A stretch of 64,000 bases of DNA, taken from positions 556,213 to 620,212 of the forward strand of contig CAWIQE010000002.1 of the NCBI GenBank assembly GCA_963838155.1, in the 5' to 3' direction. Position 1 is the first letter of the stretch; each line of letters begins with the position of its first letter. Under the pieces are notes generated by a model. The model saw nothing but the letters and a program-made list of their open reading frames with translations, had not been told where the DNA came from and ran no database searches. The position numbers were made by a program, and so were the translations under genes. The stretch is from Pararhizobium_B sp963838155. Its GTDB lineage: Bacteria > Pseudomonadota > Alphaproteobacteria > Rhizobiales > Rhizobiaceae. Positions 39,946 to 48,652 of this stretch are shown in pieces.

Positions 39946-39987
39946 TTTACTACGAGGCCGCCCGGCGCCCTGTCGCAAACGGCACAG
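39946..39987 (-). promoter_or_regulatory. Shared promoter box of the 39908 gene
   Basis: The box at 39970-39987 is CTGTGCCGTTTGCGACAG on the gene strand, followed after about 16 nt by CGTAGTAAAG. The start is about 60 nt downstream. Confidence 0.6.
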
Positions 39988-40071
39988 ATTGCGCCGAAAG
40001 TACCGTCCTCGCGGAGGCGGAGGCGGCGGAGGCACAAGCGTTCGGCAAGCTTTGCCGGGCAAGATGGGCCG

Positions 40072-40722
40072 ATGAGACGGCGGTCGGCATTCGAAGCGAT
40101 ATTGCAGGACGTTCGCGCGGCGCAGGACGACGGCACGGCCGACGAGGCGGCGCCGCGCAGGGCGGCCGCGGCGCCGTGCTTCGTTTCGGAGCGGGCGGCG
40201 GGCGAGATCGGCGCGGAGGCGCTCGCGGCGCGCTACGGCGAGGCCGGCGACGGGCCGGCCGCCGTGGCGCCGCCGCCGAGCGTCGCGCCCGCCGACGTGG
40301 AACGGGAGCTCGACCTCGCCTCCTGCCGGAGCTTGGAGGCGTTGCAGGCCCGGCGGCGCGCCTTCGCCCGCGGCAACCATCCCGACCGGCTCGAGCCGCG
40401 GCTGGCCGCCGTGGCGACGGAACGCATGTCGATCGCCAACCGCCTCGTCGACGAGGCCATCGCCCGGCTCGGCGGCGGCGCCGGCCGACGCGCTGACGCG
40501 GAGAGCCGGGTCCCGTGCGATCCGCCGTCGCGGCGGGCGTCGTTCAGGCGGCGCCGGCGGCGGCTTCGGCGTATTGGTCGTCGCCGACCTTTTCCAGCCA
40601 ATCGACGGAGCTGCCCTCGAAGGCCTCCTGCATGGCGAGGTGGCACATGGCGCGATCCGGCGAGGCGCCGTGCCAGTGCTTCTCGCCGGGCGGGATCCAG
40701 ACGCTGTCGCCGGCGCGGATGA
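40072..40722 (+). CDS. J-domain-like short protein
   Basis: Starts MRRRSAFEAILQDVRAAQDD. The region around residues 80-125 (VERELDLASCRSLEALQARRRAFARGNHPDRLEPRLAAVATERMSIANRLVDEAIARL) resembles a degenerate J domain with an NHPDR instead of HPDK. The last 75 codons are Arg-rich and overlap the opposite cupin gene, so the true end is probably near 40510, or a frameshift has removed the native stop. Role unknown. Confidence 0.5.
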   Translation: MRRRSAFEAILQDVRAAQDDGTADEAAPRRAAAAPCFVSERAAGEIGAEALAARYGEAGDGPAAVAPPPSVAPADVERELDLASCRSLEALQARRRAFARGNHPDRLEPRLAAVATERMSIANRLVDEAIARLGGGAGRRADAESRVPCDPPSRRASFRRRRRRLRRIGRRRPFPANRRSCPRRPPAWRGGTWRDPARRRASASRRAGSRRCRRRG

Positions 40723-40960
40723 TGCGCGCCTGCTCGCCCCAGCCCTGGACGAGGCCGCAGCCCGTGAGGACGTGCAGCGTCTGGCCGAGGGGGTGCGTGT
40801 GCCAGGCGGTGCGGGCGCCCGGCGCGAAGGTGACGGAGACGGCGCGCAGGCGCGCCGGCGACGGGGCCTCTACGATGGGGTCCTGCCACACGGTCCCGGT
40901 GAACCAGTCGCTCGGGGGGCGGCGCGTCGGCTCGGCGCCGCAGCTGCGGATTTCGATCAT
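40544..40960 (-). CDS. Single-domain cupin protein
   Basis: 138 residues; ATG after AAAAGGAGGAG. Cupin motif 1 is WHTHPLGQTLHVLTG with GCGLVQGWG, and motif 2 is PPGEKHWHGASPDRAMCHLAM. The metal ligands (two His, Glu/Gln, His) are present. Close relatives include small mandelonitrile-lyase-like or carboxymuconolactone-associated cupins; the substrate is unknown. Confidence 0.85.
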   Translation of the reverse strand: MIEIRSCGAEPTRRPPSDWFTGTVWQDPIVEAPSPARLRAVSVTFAPGARTAWHTHPLGQTLHVLTGCGLVQGWGEQARIIRAGDSVWIPPGEKHWHGASPDRAMCHLAMQEAFEGSSVDWLEKVGDDQYAEAAAGAA

Positions 40961-41149
40961 CTCGGATACTCCTCCTTTTCGGGCTGGGCACGATGGCCGG
41001 GCCCGATGCCTTCCGTCCCCCGCGATCCGGAATCGCGTCCGGGGCGAGTCTATCACACCCGGCGCCCGTGTCCCCTCGCCGTCGGCGTCCCCGCGGCGGG
41101 CCGCGCGCTTGCGCGAGGGGGGCCGGTCGTCCACGGCGGATGTCCACGG

Positions 41150-41178
41150 TGATCCGATATGTCGGGCCGCACGTATTG
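41150..41178 (+). promoter_or_regulatory. ECF (RpoE/ChrR-type) promoter of the sigma-factor gene
   Basis: TGATCC, 17 nt, GTATTG. This is the -35 sequence known for the Rhodobacter sphaeroides singlet-oxygen sigma factor. The same GGTGATCCG occurs before the two divergent genes at 46.7 kb. Implies autoregulation. Confidence 0.7.
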
Positions 41179-41204
41179 CGGATGACCGTGGAAAAGGGTT
41201 CAAC

Positions 41205-41804
41205 ATGCAGGCGGACATGCGCTTGGCGCAAATTTCGGATGATGCTGTGCCCAATTCGACCAGTGAAGAGCACCGTCTGCTGCTCGCCAGGATATCGCAG
41301 GACCGCGACAGGGATGCCTACAGGACGCTGTTCCTGTTCTTCGGCCCCCGCGTGAAGTCCCTGATGATGCGGGCGGGGGCGGACCGGGAACTTGCCGAGG
41401 ACATCGTGCAGGACGTGATGTTGACCGTCTGGAACAAGGTGCATCTCTATGCGCCCGAGCGGGGATCCGCCGGCGCATGGATCTACACCATCGCCCGCAA
41501 CGCGCGAATTGACCGCCTGCGCCGGGGCTCCGCCCGGGCGCACGAGGACGTCAGCGCCATGGAGATCGCCTCCGACGACGAGAACGGAGAGGACGCGGTG
41601 CTGGCGAACCAGCGCGCCCAGCGGGTGGCCGACGCGCTCGCCTGCCTGCCCGGCGAACAACGCGAGATCATCGAATACGCCTACATGCAGGACCTGACGC
41701 AGACCGACATCGCGCGCCGGCTCGGCGTGCCGCTCGGGACGGTGAAGTCCCGGATGCGGCTGGCCTACGCCAAGCTCCGGGAGAAGCTGGAGGCGCTGCA
41801 ATGA
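41205..41804 (+). CDS. rpoE: ECF sigma factor, RpoE/ChrR group
   Basis: 199 residues. Region 2 (AYRTLFLFFGPRVKSLMMRAGADRELAEDIVQDVMLTVWNK..WIYTIARNARIDRLRR) and region 4 (ALACLPGEQREIIEYAYMQDLTQTDIARRLGVPLGTVKSRM) are complete. It is the group that directs the singlet-oxygen response in Rhodobacter and relatives, released from the anti-sigma ChrR. The start ATG overlaps nothing upstream; the stop overlaps chrR by four bases. Confidence 0.93.
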   Translation: MQADMRLAQISDDAVPNSTSEEHRLLLARISQDRDRDAYRTLFLFFGPRVKSLMMRAGADRELAEDIVQDVMLTVWNKVHLYAPERGSAGAWIYTIARNARIDRLRRGSARAHEDVSAMEIASDDENGEDAVLANQRAQRVADALACLPGEQREIIEYAYMQDLTQTDIARRLGVPLGTVKSRMRLAYAKLREKLEALQ

Positions 41805-42460
41805 CGATCCTCCACCATCTCGACGATGCGACGCTGCTGCGCTACGCGAGCGGCGATCTCGACGAAGCCTTCTCCGTCGTCGCGGCGTCGCATATCGGCA
41901 TGTGCCGGCACTGCCGCGCGGCGGTTCTCGCCGCCGAGGAAATCGGCGGCAGCCTGCTCGGCGACCTGGAGCCCGAGGCGCTGTCGGATGCCGCGCTCGA
42001 CCGTATGATGACGGCGATCGACGCGCCCGGTGCCCCGCGCCCGGCCGCCGGGGGCAGCGCGCCGCCGGCTTCGGGCGACGTGCCGCTGCCGCTCAGGCGC
42101 CTCGTCGGCCCGTCGCTCGCCGCGCTCCGGTGGCGGCCGATCGCGCCGGGCGTCGGCCGGCACAGGATCGCGCTGCCGAGCCGGCCGAAATCGGCGCTCT
42201 ACATGCTGCGCATCGCGCCCGGAAAGGGCGTGCCGGACCACGGCCATGGCGGGGCGGAGATGACGCTCATCCTGTCGGGCGCCTATCGCGACGAGCTCGG
42301 CCGCTTCGGCCCGGGCGACATCGCCGACCTCGACGAACATGTCGAGCACAAGCCGATGGTGGAGGGCGACGAGCCCTGCATCTGCCTCGTCACGACGGAG
42401 GCGCCGACCCGCTTCAAGGGCATGATCGGCCGGCTCCTGCAGCCGCTGATCGGCGTCTGA
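41801..42460 (+). CDS. chrR: Anti-sigma factor ChrR
   Basis: 219 residues. N-terminal zinc-binding anti-sigma domain with His6, His31, Cys35 and Cys38 (HIGMCRHC), then a C-terminal cupin domain (DHGHGGAEMTLILSGAYRDELGRFGPGDIADL) with a metal site. ChrR holds the sigma factor inactive until singlet oxygen or organic hydroperoxide is present. Coupled to the sigma gene by an ATGA overlap; the SDR gene follows after 5 nt. Confidence 0.93.
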   Translation: MTILHHLDDATLLRYASGDLDEAFSVVAASHIGMCRHCRAAVLAAEEIGGSLLGDLEPEALSDAALDRMMTAIDAPGAPRPAAGGSAPPASGDVPLPLRRLVGPSLAALRWRPIAPGVGRHRIALPSRPKSALYMLRIAPGKGVPDHGHGGAEMTLILSGAYRDELGRFGPGDIADLDEHVEHKPMVEGDEPCICLVTTEAPTRFKGMIGRLLQPLIGV

Positions 42461-42465
42461 ACGGA

Positions 42466-43242
42466 ATGGCCGGACCCGCCCTGCCCTGGCGCACCGCCTG
42501 GATCACGGGCGCCAGCTCCGGGATCGGGCGCGATCTCGCCCGCCGGCTCGACGGACGGGTCGCGCATGTCGCGATCTCGGCGCGCTCCTCCGACAAGCTA
42601 CGGCAGATCGCCGCCGACGGAAGCACGATGGTCGACCATCCCCTCGACGTGACCGACGCCCGGGCCGTTTCGGAGACGGTGGAGCGGATCGAGGCGGAGG
42701 CCGGCCCGATCGACCTCGCGGTGCTGAACGCGGGCACCTGGCATCTTCTCGAACCCGGCGAAATCGACCTCGCGGCGATGCGCGACGGCATGGACGTCAA
42801 CTATTTCGGGACGGTCAACTGCCTGGCGGCGCTCGTGCCGCGGATGCGGGCGCGCGGGCGCGGCCACATCGCCATCGTCGCCTCCGTGGCGGGCTATCGC
42901 GGCCTGCCGCGCGCGCTCGCCTACGGCCCGACCAAGGCGGCGCTGATCAACCTCGCCGAGGGGCTGAGGAGCGAGCTGGAGCCTTCGGGCATCCGGGTGT
43001 CCGTCGTCAATCCCGGCTTCGTCGACACGCCGCTGACGCGCGACAACCCCTTCCCCATGCCGGCGATGATGACGAGCGACGCGGCGGCCGGGCGGCTGCT
43101 CGACGGCCTCGTGGCGGGGCGCTACGAGATCGTCTTCCCGCGCCGCTTCGTCTACGGCACCAAGCTCCTGCGGATGATGCCGAACGCGCTGTTCTTCTGG
43201 ATCGTCCGCCGCTTCGTCTATCCGGGCCGGCGGAGCCGGTAG
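42466..43242 (+). CDS. Short-chain dehydrogenase of the singlet-oxygen regulon
   Basis: 258 residues. TGASSGIG at the start, NAG strand (LAVLNAGTW), catalytic Ser (VASVAGY), Tyr and Lys (AYGPTKAAL). The C-terminus is hydrophobic (LLRMMPNALFFWIVRRF) and may attach to the membrane. It follows chrR and probably shares its transcript; in R. sphaeroides an SDR gene is part of the same regulon. Its 3' end overlaps the converging cfa gene by 25 bp. Confidence 0.88.
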   Translation: MAGPALPWRTAWITGASSGIGRDLARRLDGRVAHVAISARSSDKLRQIAADGSTMVDHPLDVTDARAVSETVERIEAEAGPIDLAVLNAGTWHLLEPGEIDLAAMRDGMDVNYFGTVNCLAALVPRMRARGRGHIAIVASVAGYRGLPRALAYGPTKAALINLAEGLRSELEPSGIRVSVVNPGFVDTPLTRDNPFPMPAMMTSDAAAGRLLDGLVAGRYEIVFPRRFVYGTKLLRMMPNALFFWIVRRFVYPGRRSR

Positions 43243-44453
43243 AAGCCGACGTCGATGGCGCCGGCCTCGAAGCCGGCCTGGCAATAGGCGAAATAGTAGC
43301 GCCAGCGCCGGCGGAAGCGTTCGTCGAAGCCGAGCGCGGCGATGGACGGCCACTCCGCCTCGAAGCGACGCGACCATTCGGCCAGCGTCTCGGCATAGGA
43401 CAGGCCGAAACGTTCGGTGCGGTCGAGGACGAGACCCGCCTTCTCCGCCTGGCGGGCGATGGCGTCCGCGGTGGGCAGCATGCCGCCGGGAAAGACGTAG
43501 CGCTGGATGAAGTCCGGCGAGCGGCGGTAGTGGGCGAAGCGCTCCTCGTCGATGGTTATGGCCTGAAGCACGGCGACGCCGCCGTCGGCGAGCCGGTCCG
43601 CGAGCGTGCGGAAATAGACCGGCCAGTAGGCCTCGCCGACCGCCTCGATCATCTCTATGGACACGATCCGGTCGTAGCGGCCCCCGGTCTCGCGGTAGTC
43701 CTCGAGGCGGAAGGTGCAGCGCTCCTCGAGCCCGGCCTCGCGGGCCCGCTCGCGCGAGAGCGCCAGCTGCTCGCGCGAGAGCGTGAGGCCGGTGACGGCG
43801 TGGCCCCCGGCGGCCGCCCGCCGCGCGAACGCGCCCCAGCCGCAGCCGATCTCGAGGATCGTCTCGCCGCCCTCGAGCTCCAGCAGCTCGAGGATGCGCT
43901 CGACCTTGTTCGCCTGCGCCTCGGCGCAGCTCTCGCCGGGGCGCAGGTAGAGGCCGCTCGAATAGTGCATGTCGGCGTCGAGGAACCGGCGGAAGAAGTC
44001 GTTGCCGAGGTCGTAGTGCTCGGCGATGTTGCGGCGGCTGCCGGCGCGCGAGTTCCGGCGCAGGAGGTGGAGGAGCCGGTCGGGCAGGCGCACGGTGAGC
44101 AGCCTTCGGGCGTTCGCCTCCAGCGCGGTCCGGTTGGCGAGGAAGAAGCGGAAGAGGCCGGCGAGGTCCGTGCATTCGACGTCGCCGTCCATGTAGGCCT
44201 CGGCGAAGCCGATGGGGCCGCCGGAAAGGAGCTTGCGGAAGACGCGGAAGTTACGCAGGAGCAGGGAGGGCTCGCCGCTGCCCGAGAGCCGGCCGAGGCG
44301 GACGGCCTGCCCGCCCGGCAGTTCCACGAGCAGCGACCCTTGCGGCGCGCTCGCCGCGAAGCCGCGGGCGAGCCGGCGCAGGAGCCGCTCGGCCAGGATC
44401 GATGCCGGGCCGGGGCGGGCCCGCTCGCCGGAGCCGGTGAAATCGTCAAACAT
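43218..44453 (-). CDS. cfaA: Cyclopropane-fatty-acyl-phospholipid synthase family protein
   Basis: 411 residues. SAM-dependent methyltransferase with the motif I loop LEIGCGWGAFA, preceded by NIAEHYDLGNDFFRRFLDADMHYSSG and followed by YDRIVSIEMIEAVGEAYW and FIQRYVFPGG, all characteristic of the CFA synthase/mycolic acid methyltransferase family. In the RpoE-ChrR regulon, relatives modify unsaturated fatty acids (including furan fatty acid synthesis). Last gene of an operon with the FAD protein and DUF1365; overlaps DUF1365 by 8 bp. Confidence 0.92.
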   Translation of the reverse strand: MFDDFTGSGERARPGPASILAERLLRRLARGFAASAPQGSLLVELPGGQAVRLGRLSGSGEPSLLLRNFRVFRKLLSGGPIGFAEAYMDGDVECTDLAGLFRFFLANRTALEANARRLLTVRLPDRLLHLLRRNSRAGSRRNIAEHYDLGNDFFRRFLDADMHYSSGLYLRPGESCAEAQANKVERILELLELEGGETILEIGCGWGAFARRAAAGGHAVTGLTLSREQLALSRERAREAGLEERCTFRLEDYRETGGRYDRIVSIEMIEAVGEAYWPVYFRTLADRLADGGVAVLQAITIDEERFAHYRRSPDFIQRYVFPGGMLPTADAIARQAEKAGLVLDRTERFGLSYAETLAEWSRRFEAEWPSIAALGFDERFRRRWRYYFAYCQAGFEAGAIDVGFYRLRRPG

Positions 44454-45327
44454 GCGGACTATCCTTCGTGCGAAGCGCCACGGACACCGCCGAACGGCTC
44501 CGGGCCTCTGTTCCTGCGCGGGTCCCGGCAGGCGGCCGGGGTCCGCTCTTACGGGATGCGCCGAAGTGGACGGAGCGCTTTCCGGCGGGCGGGCGGGCGA
44601 CGGGTCGCAGGCCCTTCAGCCAGAGCCGCGCCGCCTCGAAGTGGATGCCGGCGGTAACCTTCACGGTCAGCCAGCCCGTCCGCCAGAGCGCCTTCAGCAG
44701 TTGCCGGTCGTTCAAGGGGTGCCGTTCGGCGCGGAAGAGCGCGTTCAGGAGCGGCCCGTCCCCGTCCCTCAGCGCGACGCCGACGACGAGGCGGTCGCCC
44801 GGCGGGGTGACGCGGAAGCCGTAGCGGCCCGAGGCGCCGTTGAACGGCGAGACGCTCATGCGCTTGTCGTGTGCCTGGGCGATGACGGAAGCGCCGGCGG
44901 TGCCCTCCTCGACGGGCAGGACGTAGCTGGTGCGCTCGCCGAAGGTGTTGTTCACCTCGTAGACCAGCAGGCGCACGCGATCCTCTGCGTCCAGGCCGTA
45001 ATAGACGGTCAGCGGATTGAAGACGTAGCCGAGGACGCGCGGGTAGCACAGCATCACGAAGCGGCGGACGGCTGCGCCGCAGCCCGCCTGCCCGGCGAGG
45101 CCGGCGAGATAGGCCCGCAGCGGCGAGCCGTCGCCGTGGTCGGCGTCGCGCAGGCTGAAGAGGTTCGCGCGGTTGTAGGAGAGCAGCCGGCAGCGCGCGC
45201 CGATCGTGTCCAGGCGGTCGCAGTCGAACATCACGGAGAACACGCGGTAGCGAAGCCGGTGCTCCACCGGCCGGAGCCGCGTGTGCAGCACGGTGCCGGC
45301 ATATATCGCCTCGCCGGGGCCCATCAT
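44446..45327 (-). CDS. DUF1365 family protein
   Basis: 293 residues; start at the ATG overlapping the stop of the FAD gene. Family motifs are IYAGTVLHTRLRPVEHRLRYRVFSVMFDCDRL, CYPRVLGYVFNPLTVYYG, VNNTFGERTSYVLP, and KRMSVSPFNGASGRYGFRV. Almost always found between the FAD oxidoreductase and the CFA-type gene in this regulon. Molecular function is not established. Basic C-terminal tail. Confidence 0.92.
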   Translation of the reverse strand: MMGPGEAIYAGTVLHTRLRPVEHRLRYRVFSVMFDCDRLDTIGARCRLLSYNRANLFSLRDADHGDGSPLRAYLAGLAGQAGCGAAVRRFVMLCYPRVLGYVFNPLTVYYGLDAEDRVRLLVYEVNNTFGERTSYVLPVEEGTAGASVIAQAHDKRMSVSPFNGASGRYGFRVTPPGDRLVVGVALRDGDGPLLNALFRAERHPLNDRQLLKALWRTGWLTVKVTAGIHFEAARLWLKGLRPVARPPAGKRSVHFGASRKSGPRPPAGTRAGTEARSRSAVSVALRTKDSPHV

Positions 45328-46643
45328 CCGGCCATCCTTTCCGGCCGCTCCTCGGCTTGCGGGGCGGCGTCTGCGGCCCGCCAGGGCCGCGCCATGCCGC
45401 CGAGCCGCTCGGCGACGGCGAGCCCGCTCTCCATTCCGTCCTCGTGGAAGCCGTAGCCGGCGTAGCTGCCGCAGAACCACGTTCGACGAACGCCCTGGAT
45501 CCTGTGGAGTTCCATCTGCGCCGCCATCGCGGCGGCGTCGAAGACGGGGTGCCGGTAGGCGAAGGTGCCGTCTACGGCCTTGGGGTGGATCTCGCCGCAG
45601 GGGTTGAGGGTGACGAAGAGGTTGGTGCGTGTGGCGAGGTCCTGCAGCCGGTTCATCCAGTAGGTGACGCTGAGGCCCGTCTCCAGGCCCTCGTCCCTCT
45701 TGAGATAGTTCCAGCTCGACCAGAGCCGCTCGCGCCGGGGCATCCAGCGGGGATCGCGGTGGAGCACGGCGGTGTTCGGCTGGTAGCGGAAGGCGCCGAG
45801 CAGCCGGGCCTCGGCCTCGTCGGGGGCGTCGAGGAGCGCCAGGGCGTCGTCGGCATGGGCGGCGACCACCACGTGGTCGAAGGGCCGCAGCGCGCCGCGC
45901 GCATCGGCGACGAGGGCGTAGCCGGCGTGGCGCACGATCCGCGTCGCGGGGTTGGCGAGAAGCACCTCGCAGCCCGCGTCCTCCAGCAGGCGGCGGACAT
46001 AGGTGCGGCTGCCGCCGGCGACCGTGCGCCATGCGGGACGGCCGGCGAACTGCAGCATGCCGTGGTTGGCGTAGAAGGCGACGAAGCTGCGGGCGGGGAA
46101 GGCCAGCATGTCCGCCATGGCGGTGGACCAGATGGCCGCGCCCATCGGCACGATGTGGTCGCGCACGAACCCGTCGCCATAGCCCTCGGCCTCGAGGAAG
46201 GCGCCGAGCGACATGTCGGCCGGGCACGCCGCGACCCGCTCCTCGGCGGTGCGGAAGAAGCGCCGGACGTCGGCGAGCAGCCGCCAGTGGCGGGGCCTCA
46301 GGAGGTTGCGCCTCTGGCCGAAGAAGCCGGCGGCCCCGGCCCCGCAATATTCGTAGGCGCCGTCGGCGAAGGAGAGGCTGAAGCTCATCTCGGTCGGCAG
46401 GGTGTCGACGCCGAGGCGGGCGAAGAGCGCGGTCAGGTTCGGATAGTTCTTCTCGTTGAAGACGATGAAGCCGGTATCGACGGCGACCGGGCCGTCGGGA
46501 GTGTCGACGTCGACCGTGTTGGCATGGCCGCCGGGGGTGGCGCCGGCCTCGTAGAGGGTCACGGCGTGATCCCGGGACAGGAGCCATGCGGCCGAAAGGC
46601 CGGCTATGCCCGAACCGACGACGGCGATGTTCGATCTCTGCAT
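45324..46643 (-). CDS. FAD-dependent amine-oxidase-like oxidoreductase
   Basis: 439 residues; start MQRSNIAVVGSGIAGLSAAWLL (Rossmann GxGxxG). ERLGG and GYGFHEDGMESGLAVAE close the FAD site. The middle (TGFIVFNEKNYPNL, PWL-like WSTAMADMLAFPARSF) is typical of the NAD/FAD protein that precedes DUF1365 and cfaA. Probably oxidises a membrane lipid. First gene of its operon, behind a sigma-factor promoter at 46671-46698. Confidence 0.9.
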   Translation of the reverse strand: MQRSNIAVVGSGIAGLSAAWLLSRDHAVTLYEAGATPGGHANTVDVDTPDGPVAVDTGFIVFNEKNYPNLTALFARLGVDTLPTEMSFSLSFADGAYEYCGAGAAGFFGQRRNLLRPRHWRLLADVRRFFRTAEERVAACPADMSLGAFLEAEGYGDGFVRDHIVPMGAAIWSTAMADMLAFPARSFVAFYANHGMLQFAGRPAWRTVAGGSRTYVRRLLEDAGCEVLLANPATRIVRHAGYALVADARGALRPFDHVVVAAHADDALALLDAPDEAEARLLGAFRYQPNTAVLHRDPRWMPRRERLWSSWNYLKRDEGLETGLSVTYWMNRLQDLATRTNLFVTLNPCGEIHPKAVDGTFAYRHPVFDAAAMAAQMELHRIQGVRRTWFCGSYAGYGFHEDGMESGLAVAERLGGMARPWRAADAAPQAEERPERMAG

Positions 46644-46670
46644 GCGCGGCTCCATATTCGCGGTTGTCCG

Positions 46671-46698
46671 GTTACGCGCCCGCCGGGGGTACGGATCA
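46671..46698 (-). promoter_or_regulatory. ECF promoter of the FAD-DUF1365-cfaA operon
   Basis: On the minus strand TGATCC, 16 nt, CGTAAC, within a GGTGATCCG context shared with the other two sites. Confidence 0.7.
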
Positions 46699-46741
46699 CC
46701 GCACCGCGGGGGCGTGCGCGAATCGCGCGCGCGTCTTACGG

Positions 46742-46771
46742 TGATCCGGCAGCTGGTCCGTCCGCGTATGA
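46742..46771 (+). promoter_or_regulatory. ECF promoter of the DUF2177 gene
   Basis: TGATCC, 18 nt, GTATGA on the plus strand, divergent from the FAD operon promoter 43 bp away. Confidence 0.65.
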
Positions 46772-46810
46772 CGTGCGACACGACGGGCGACGACAAGGGA
46801 GAATCCGACG

Positions 46811-47221
46811 ATGCGTTACGCCGCGGCCTATATCGCCACGATCGTGGTCTTTCTCGGGCTGGACTACATCTGGCTCGGCAGGATCGCGCATCGCCTCTAT
46901 TCGGACGCCCTCGGGCCCCTCCTCCTCGACAGGCCACGGCTGGGCGCGGCGGCGGCATTCTACGCGCTCTACGTCGTCGGCATCCTGGTGTTCGCCGTCT
47001 TCCCCGCCCTCAAGTCGGGCTCGGCCGCGGCGGCGTTCTTCTCCGGCGCCTTCCTGGGGCTCCTCGCCTACGCCACCTACGACATGACCAACTACGCGAC
47101 GCTCAAGGGCTGGCCGCTGCATCTCGCACTCCTCGACATGGGCTGGGGCGCCCTCCTGACCGGAACCTCCGCCACCGCCGGCTGGCTCGCGGCGCGCCTC
47201 GCGATGTCCGCGGGCGGCTAG
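46811..47221 (+). CDS. DUF2177 membrane protein
   Basis: 136 residues, four membrane segments: AAYIATIVVFLGLDYIWLG, FYALYVVGILVFAVFPAL, AFFSGAFLGLLAYATYDMTNYATLKGW and DMGWGALLTGTSATAGWLAA. The DYIWLG and TYDMTN motifs define DUF2177. It belongs to the same sigma-controlled lipid/singlet-oxygen gene set. Ribosome site AAGGGAGAA. Confidence 0.9.
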   Translation: MRYAAAYIATIVVFLGLDYIWLGRIAHRLYSDALGPLLLDRPRLGAAAAFYALYVVGILVFAVFPALKSGSAAAAFFSGAFLGLLAYATYDMTNYATLKGWPLHLALLDMGWGALLTGTSATAGWLAARLAMSAGG

Positions 47222-47329
47222 GGGGACGGGCCGCCGCCTCGCGCAAACGCCACCGTCATCCCCAGCCGAGCCGCCGCGCACCCCCCTCTGTCCTGCCGGA
47301 CATCTCCCCCTCAAGGGGGGAGATCGGCT

Positions 47330-48110
47330 TGGGGCGGGCGCCTTGCGATGCGGCGGCATTCTCCAAGCTCGCCCGGACGGCAACTTTTCCGGTGCACGAT
47401 CGACCCCCTTTCGCCTTCCGGTGTTTCCCACTATGGTTCGCGCCAAGATCGGCCGCAACGGGCCGGTCCCGGGGCTTGGAAACCTCTCAGGAAGCGGTCG
47501 GTGTCGACCGAAATGGCACCTCCTCGACCTATATGGCCGGGGAGGCCTCGGCGTATGTCCAGAGCTTCGGCTTAAAGGCCGTGGCGGTCGTCTTCTTGCG
47601 ACTTTCCAACTCCCCGGTCACCAGAGGGCAACCTCGGTGACCGTTCAATTTTTGGGAAAGGGGGTCGATGCGATGACGGACTACAATTTCTTGGCGGACC
47701 TGCCGGACACGTTCAAATCCTCGCCGGACTGGATCAAGGCCTTCGAGCTGGGGCGGGCGCTTTGCGATGCGGCTGCGTTCACAAAACTCGCCCCGGACGG
47801 CAACTTTTCCGGTGCACGATCGAACCCCTTTCGCCTTCCGGTGTTTCCCACTATGGTTCGCGCCAAGATCGGCCGCAACGGGCCGGTCCCGGGGCGTCGT
47901 AACCTCTCCGAGAGCGGTTGGTGTCAACCGCAAGGCACCTCCTCGACCTATATGGCCGGGGAGGCCTCGGCGTATGTCCAGAGCTTCGGCTTAAAGGCCG
48001 TGGCGGTCGTCTCTCGGCGGCTTACGAACTCCCCGGTCACCAGAGGGCAACCTCGGTGACCGCTCAATTTTTGGGAAAGGGGGGGTCGAGGCGATGACGG
48101 ACTACAATTT
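47330..48110. repeat. Tandem duplication, about 421-bp period
   Basis: 47345-47720 and 47766-48140 are alike, from GACGGCAACTTTTCCGGTGC through GGCACCTCCTCGACC to the start of the small membrane-protein gene. The first copy holds only its first 24 codons (ATG at 47673). No other gene is seen in 47222-48093; the conserved upstream part (CTTCGGCTTAAAGGCCGTGG) may be a leader or small RNA, but no function is assigned. Confidence 0.8.
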
Positions 48111-48405
48111 CTGGGCGGACCTGCTGGACACGTTCAAATCCTCGCCGGACTGGATCAAGGCCTTGTGGCTCACGATCCCGCCCGGATTCCTGCTGGCGCT
48201 GGTCGCCATGCTGATGCGCTACCGCATCGCCGGCAGGCGAACGGAAACGGCGCAGGGCGGCGAGCTGGTCTATTCCGTGCATCGCCGAACGGACGGCGAA
48301 TTGCAGATCGTCAGCCACCTGCCCCACCGGGAGCCGATACCGGCGCTGCTGCTGCTCGACGAGGCTGACGGTGACGCCGCGCGCGACCGTGCCGGCCGCC
48401 TTTAG
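48094..48405 (+). CDS. Small membrane protein
   Basis: 103 residues; MTDYNFWADLLDTFKSSPDW, then a single membrane segment (LTIPPGFLLALVAMLMRY), then a cytoplasmic domain (ELVYSVHRRTDGELQIVSHLP). I do not recognise a family; short proteins of this type occur in rhizobia. Ribosome site is in the G-rich stretch before the ATG. A truncated copy lies 421 bp upstream. Confidence 0.6.
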   Translation: MTDYNFWADLLDTFKSSPDWIKALWLTIPPGFLLALVAMLMRYRIAGRRTETAQGGELVYSVHRRTDGELQIVSHLPHREPIPALLLLDEADGDAARDRAGRL

Positions 48406-48624
48406 AGCGCTTCCAGGAAAGTGGGAACCGGTTTTCCGTCCGGAAGCGCGCAAAGCAATGCGCTAGTGGTCTGACCCAAACGGATGGTACCCATCCGTTT
48501 GGAAAAGTCAGCCCACAAGCTATTGATCCGGTGGGCCGATTTTTCCCAACAGATGGTACCATCTGTCAGGATCGCACCACTAGGGCCACGTCCGCGCTCC
48601 ACGGAATCGCGGACGTGGCTCTCT
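48406..48624. repeat. RIME element split by the 121-bp MITE-like element
   Basis: The GCGCTTCCAGGAAAG ... CGGAAGCGC palindrome is at 48406-48450 and the GGCCACGTCCGCG ... CGCGGACGTGGC palindrome at 48584-48624. In the intact copy at 4523 these are adjacent; here the 121-bp element sits between them. Confidence 0.75.
48463..48583. mobile_element. 121-bp MITE-like element, copy 2
   Basis: About 95 percent identical by eye to the copy at 38703, same CTAGTGGT ends and hairpins, inserted inside a RIME element. Confidence 0.75.
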
Positions 48625-48652
48625 ACCCCGGGGCCCCGGCCGGAAAGGGGCG

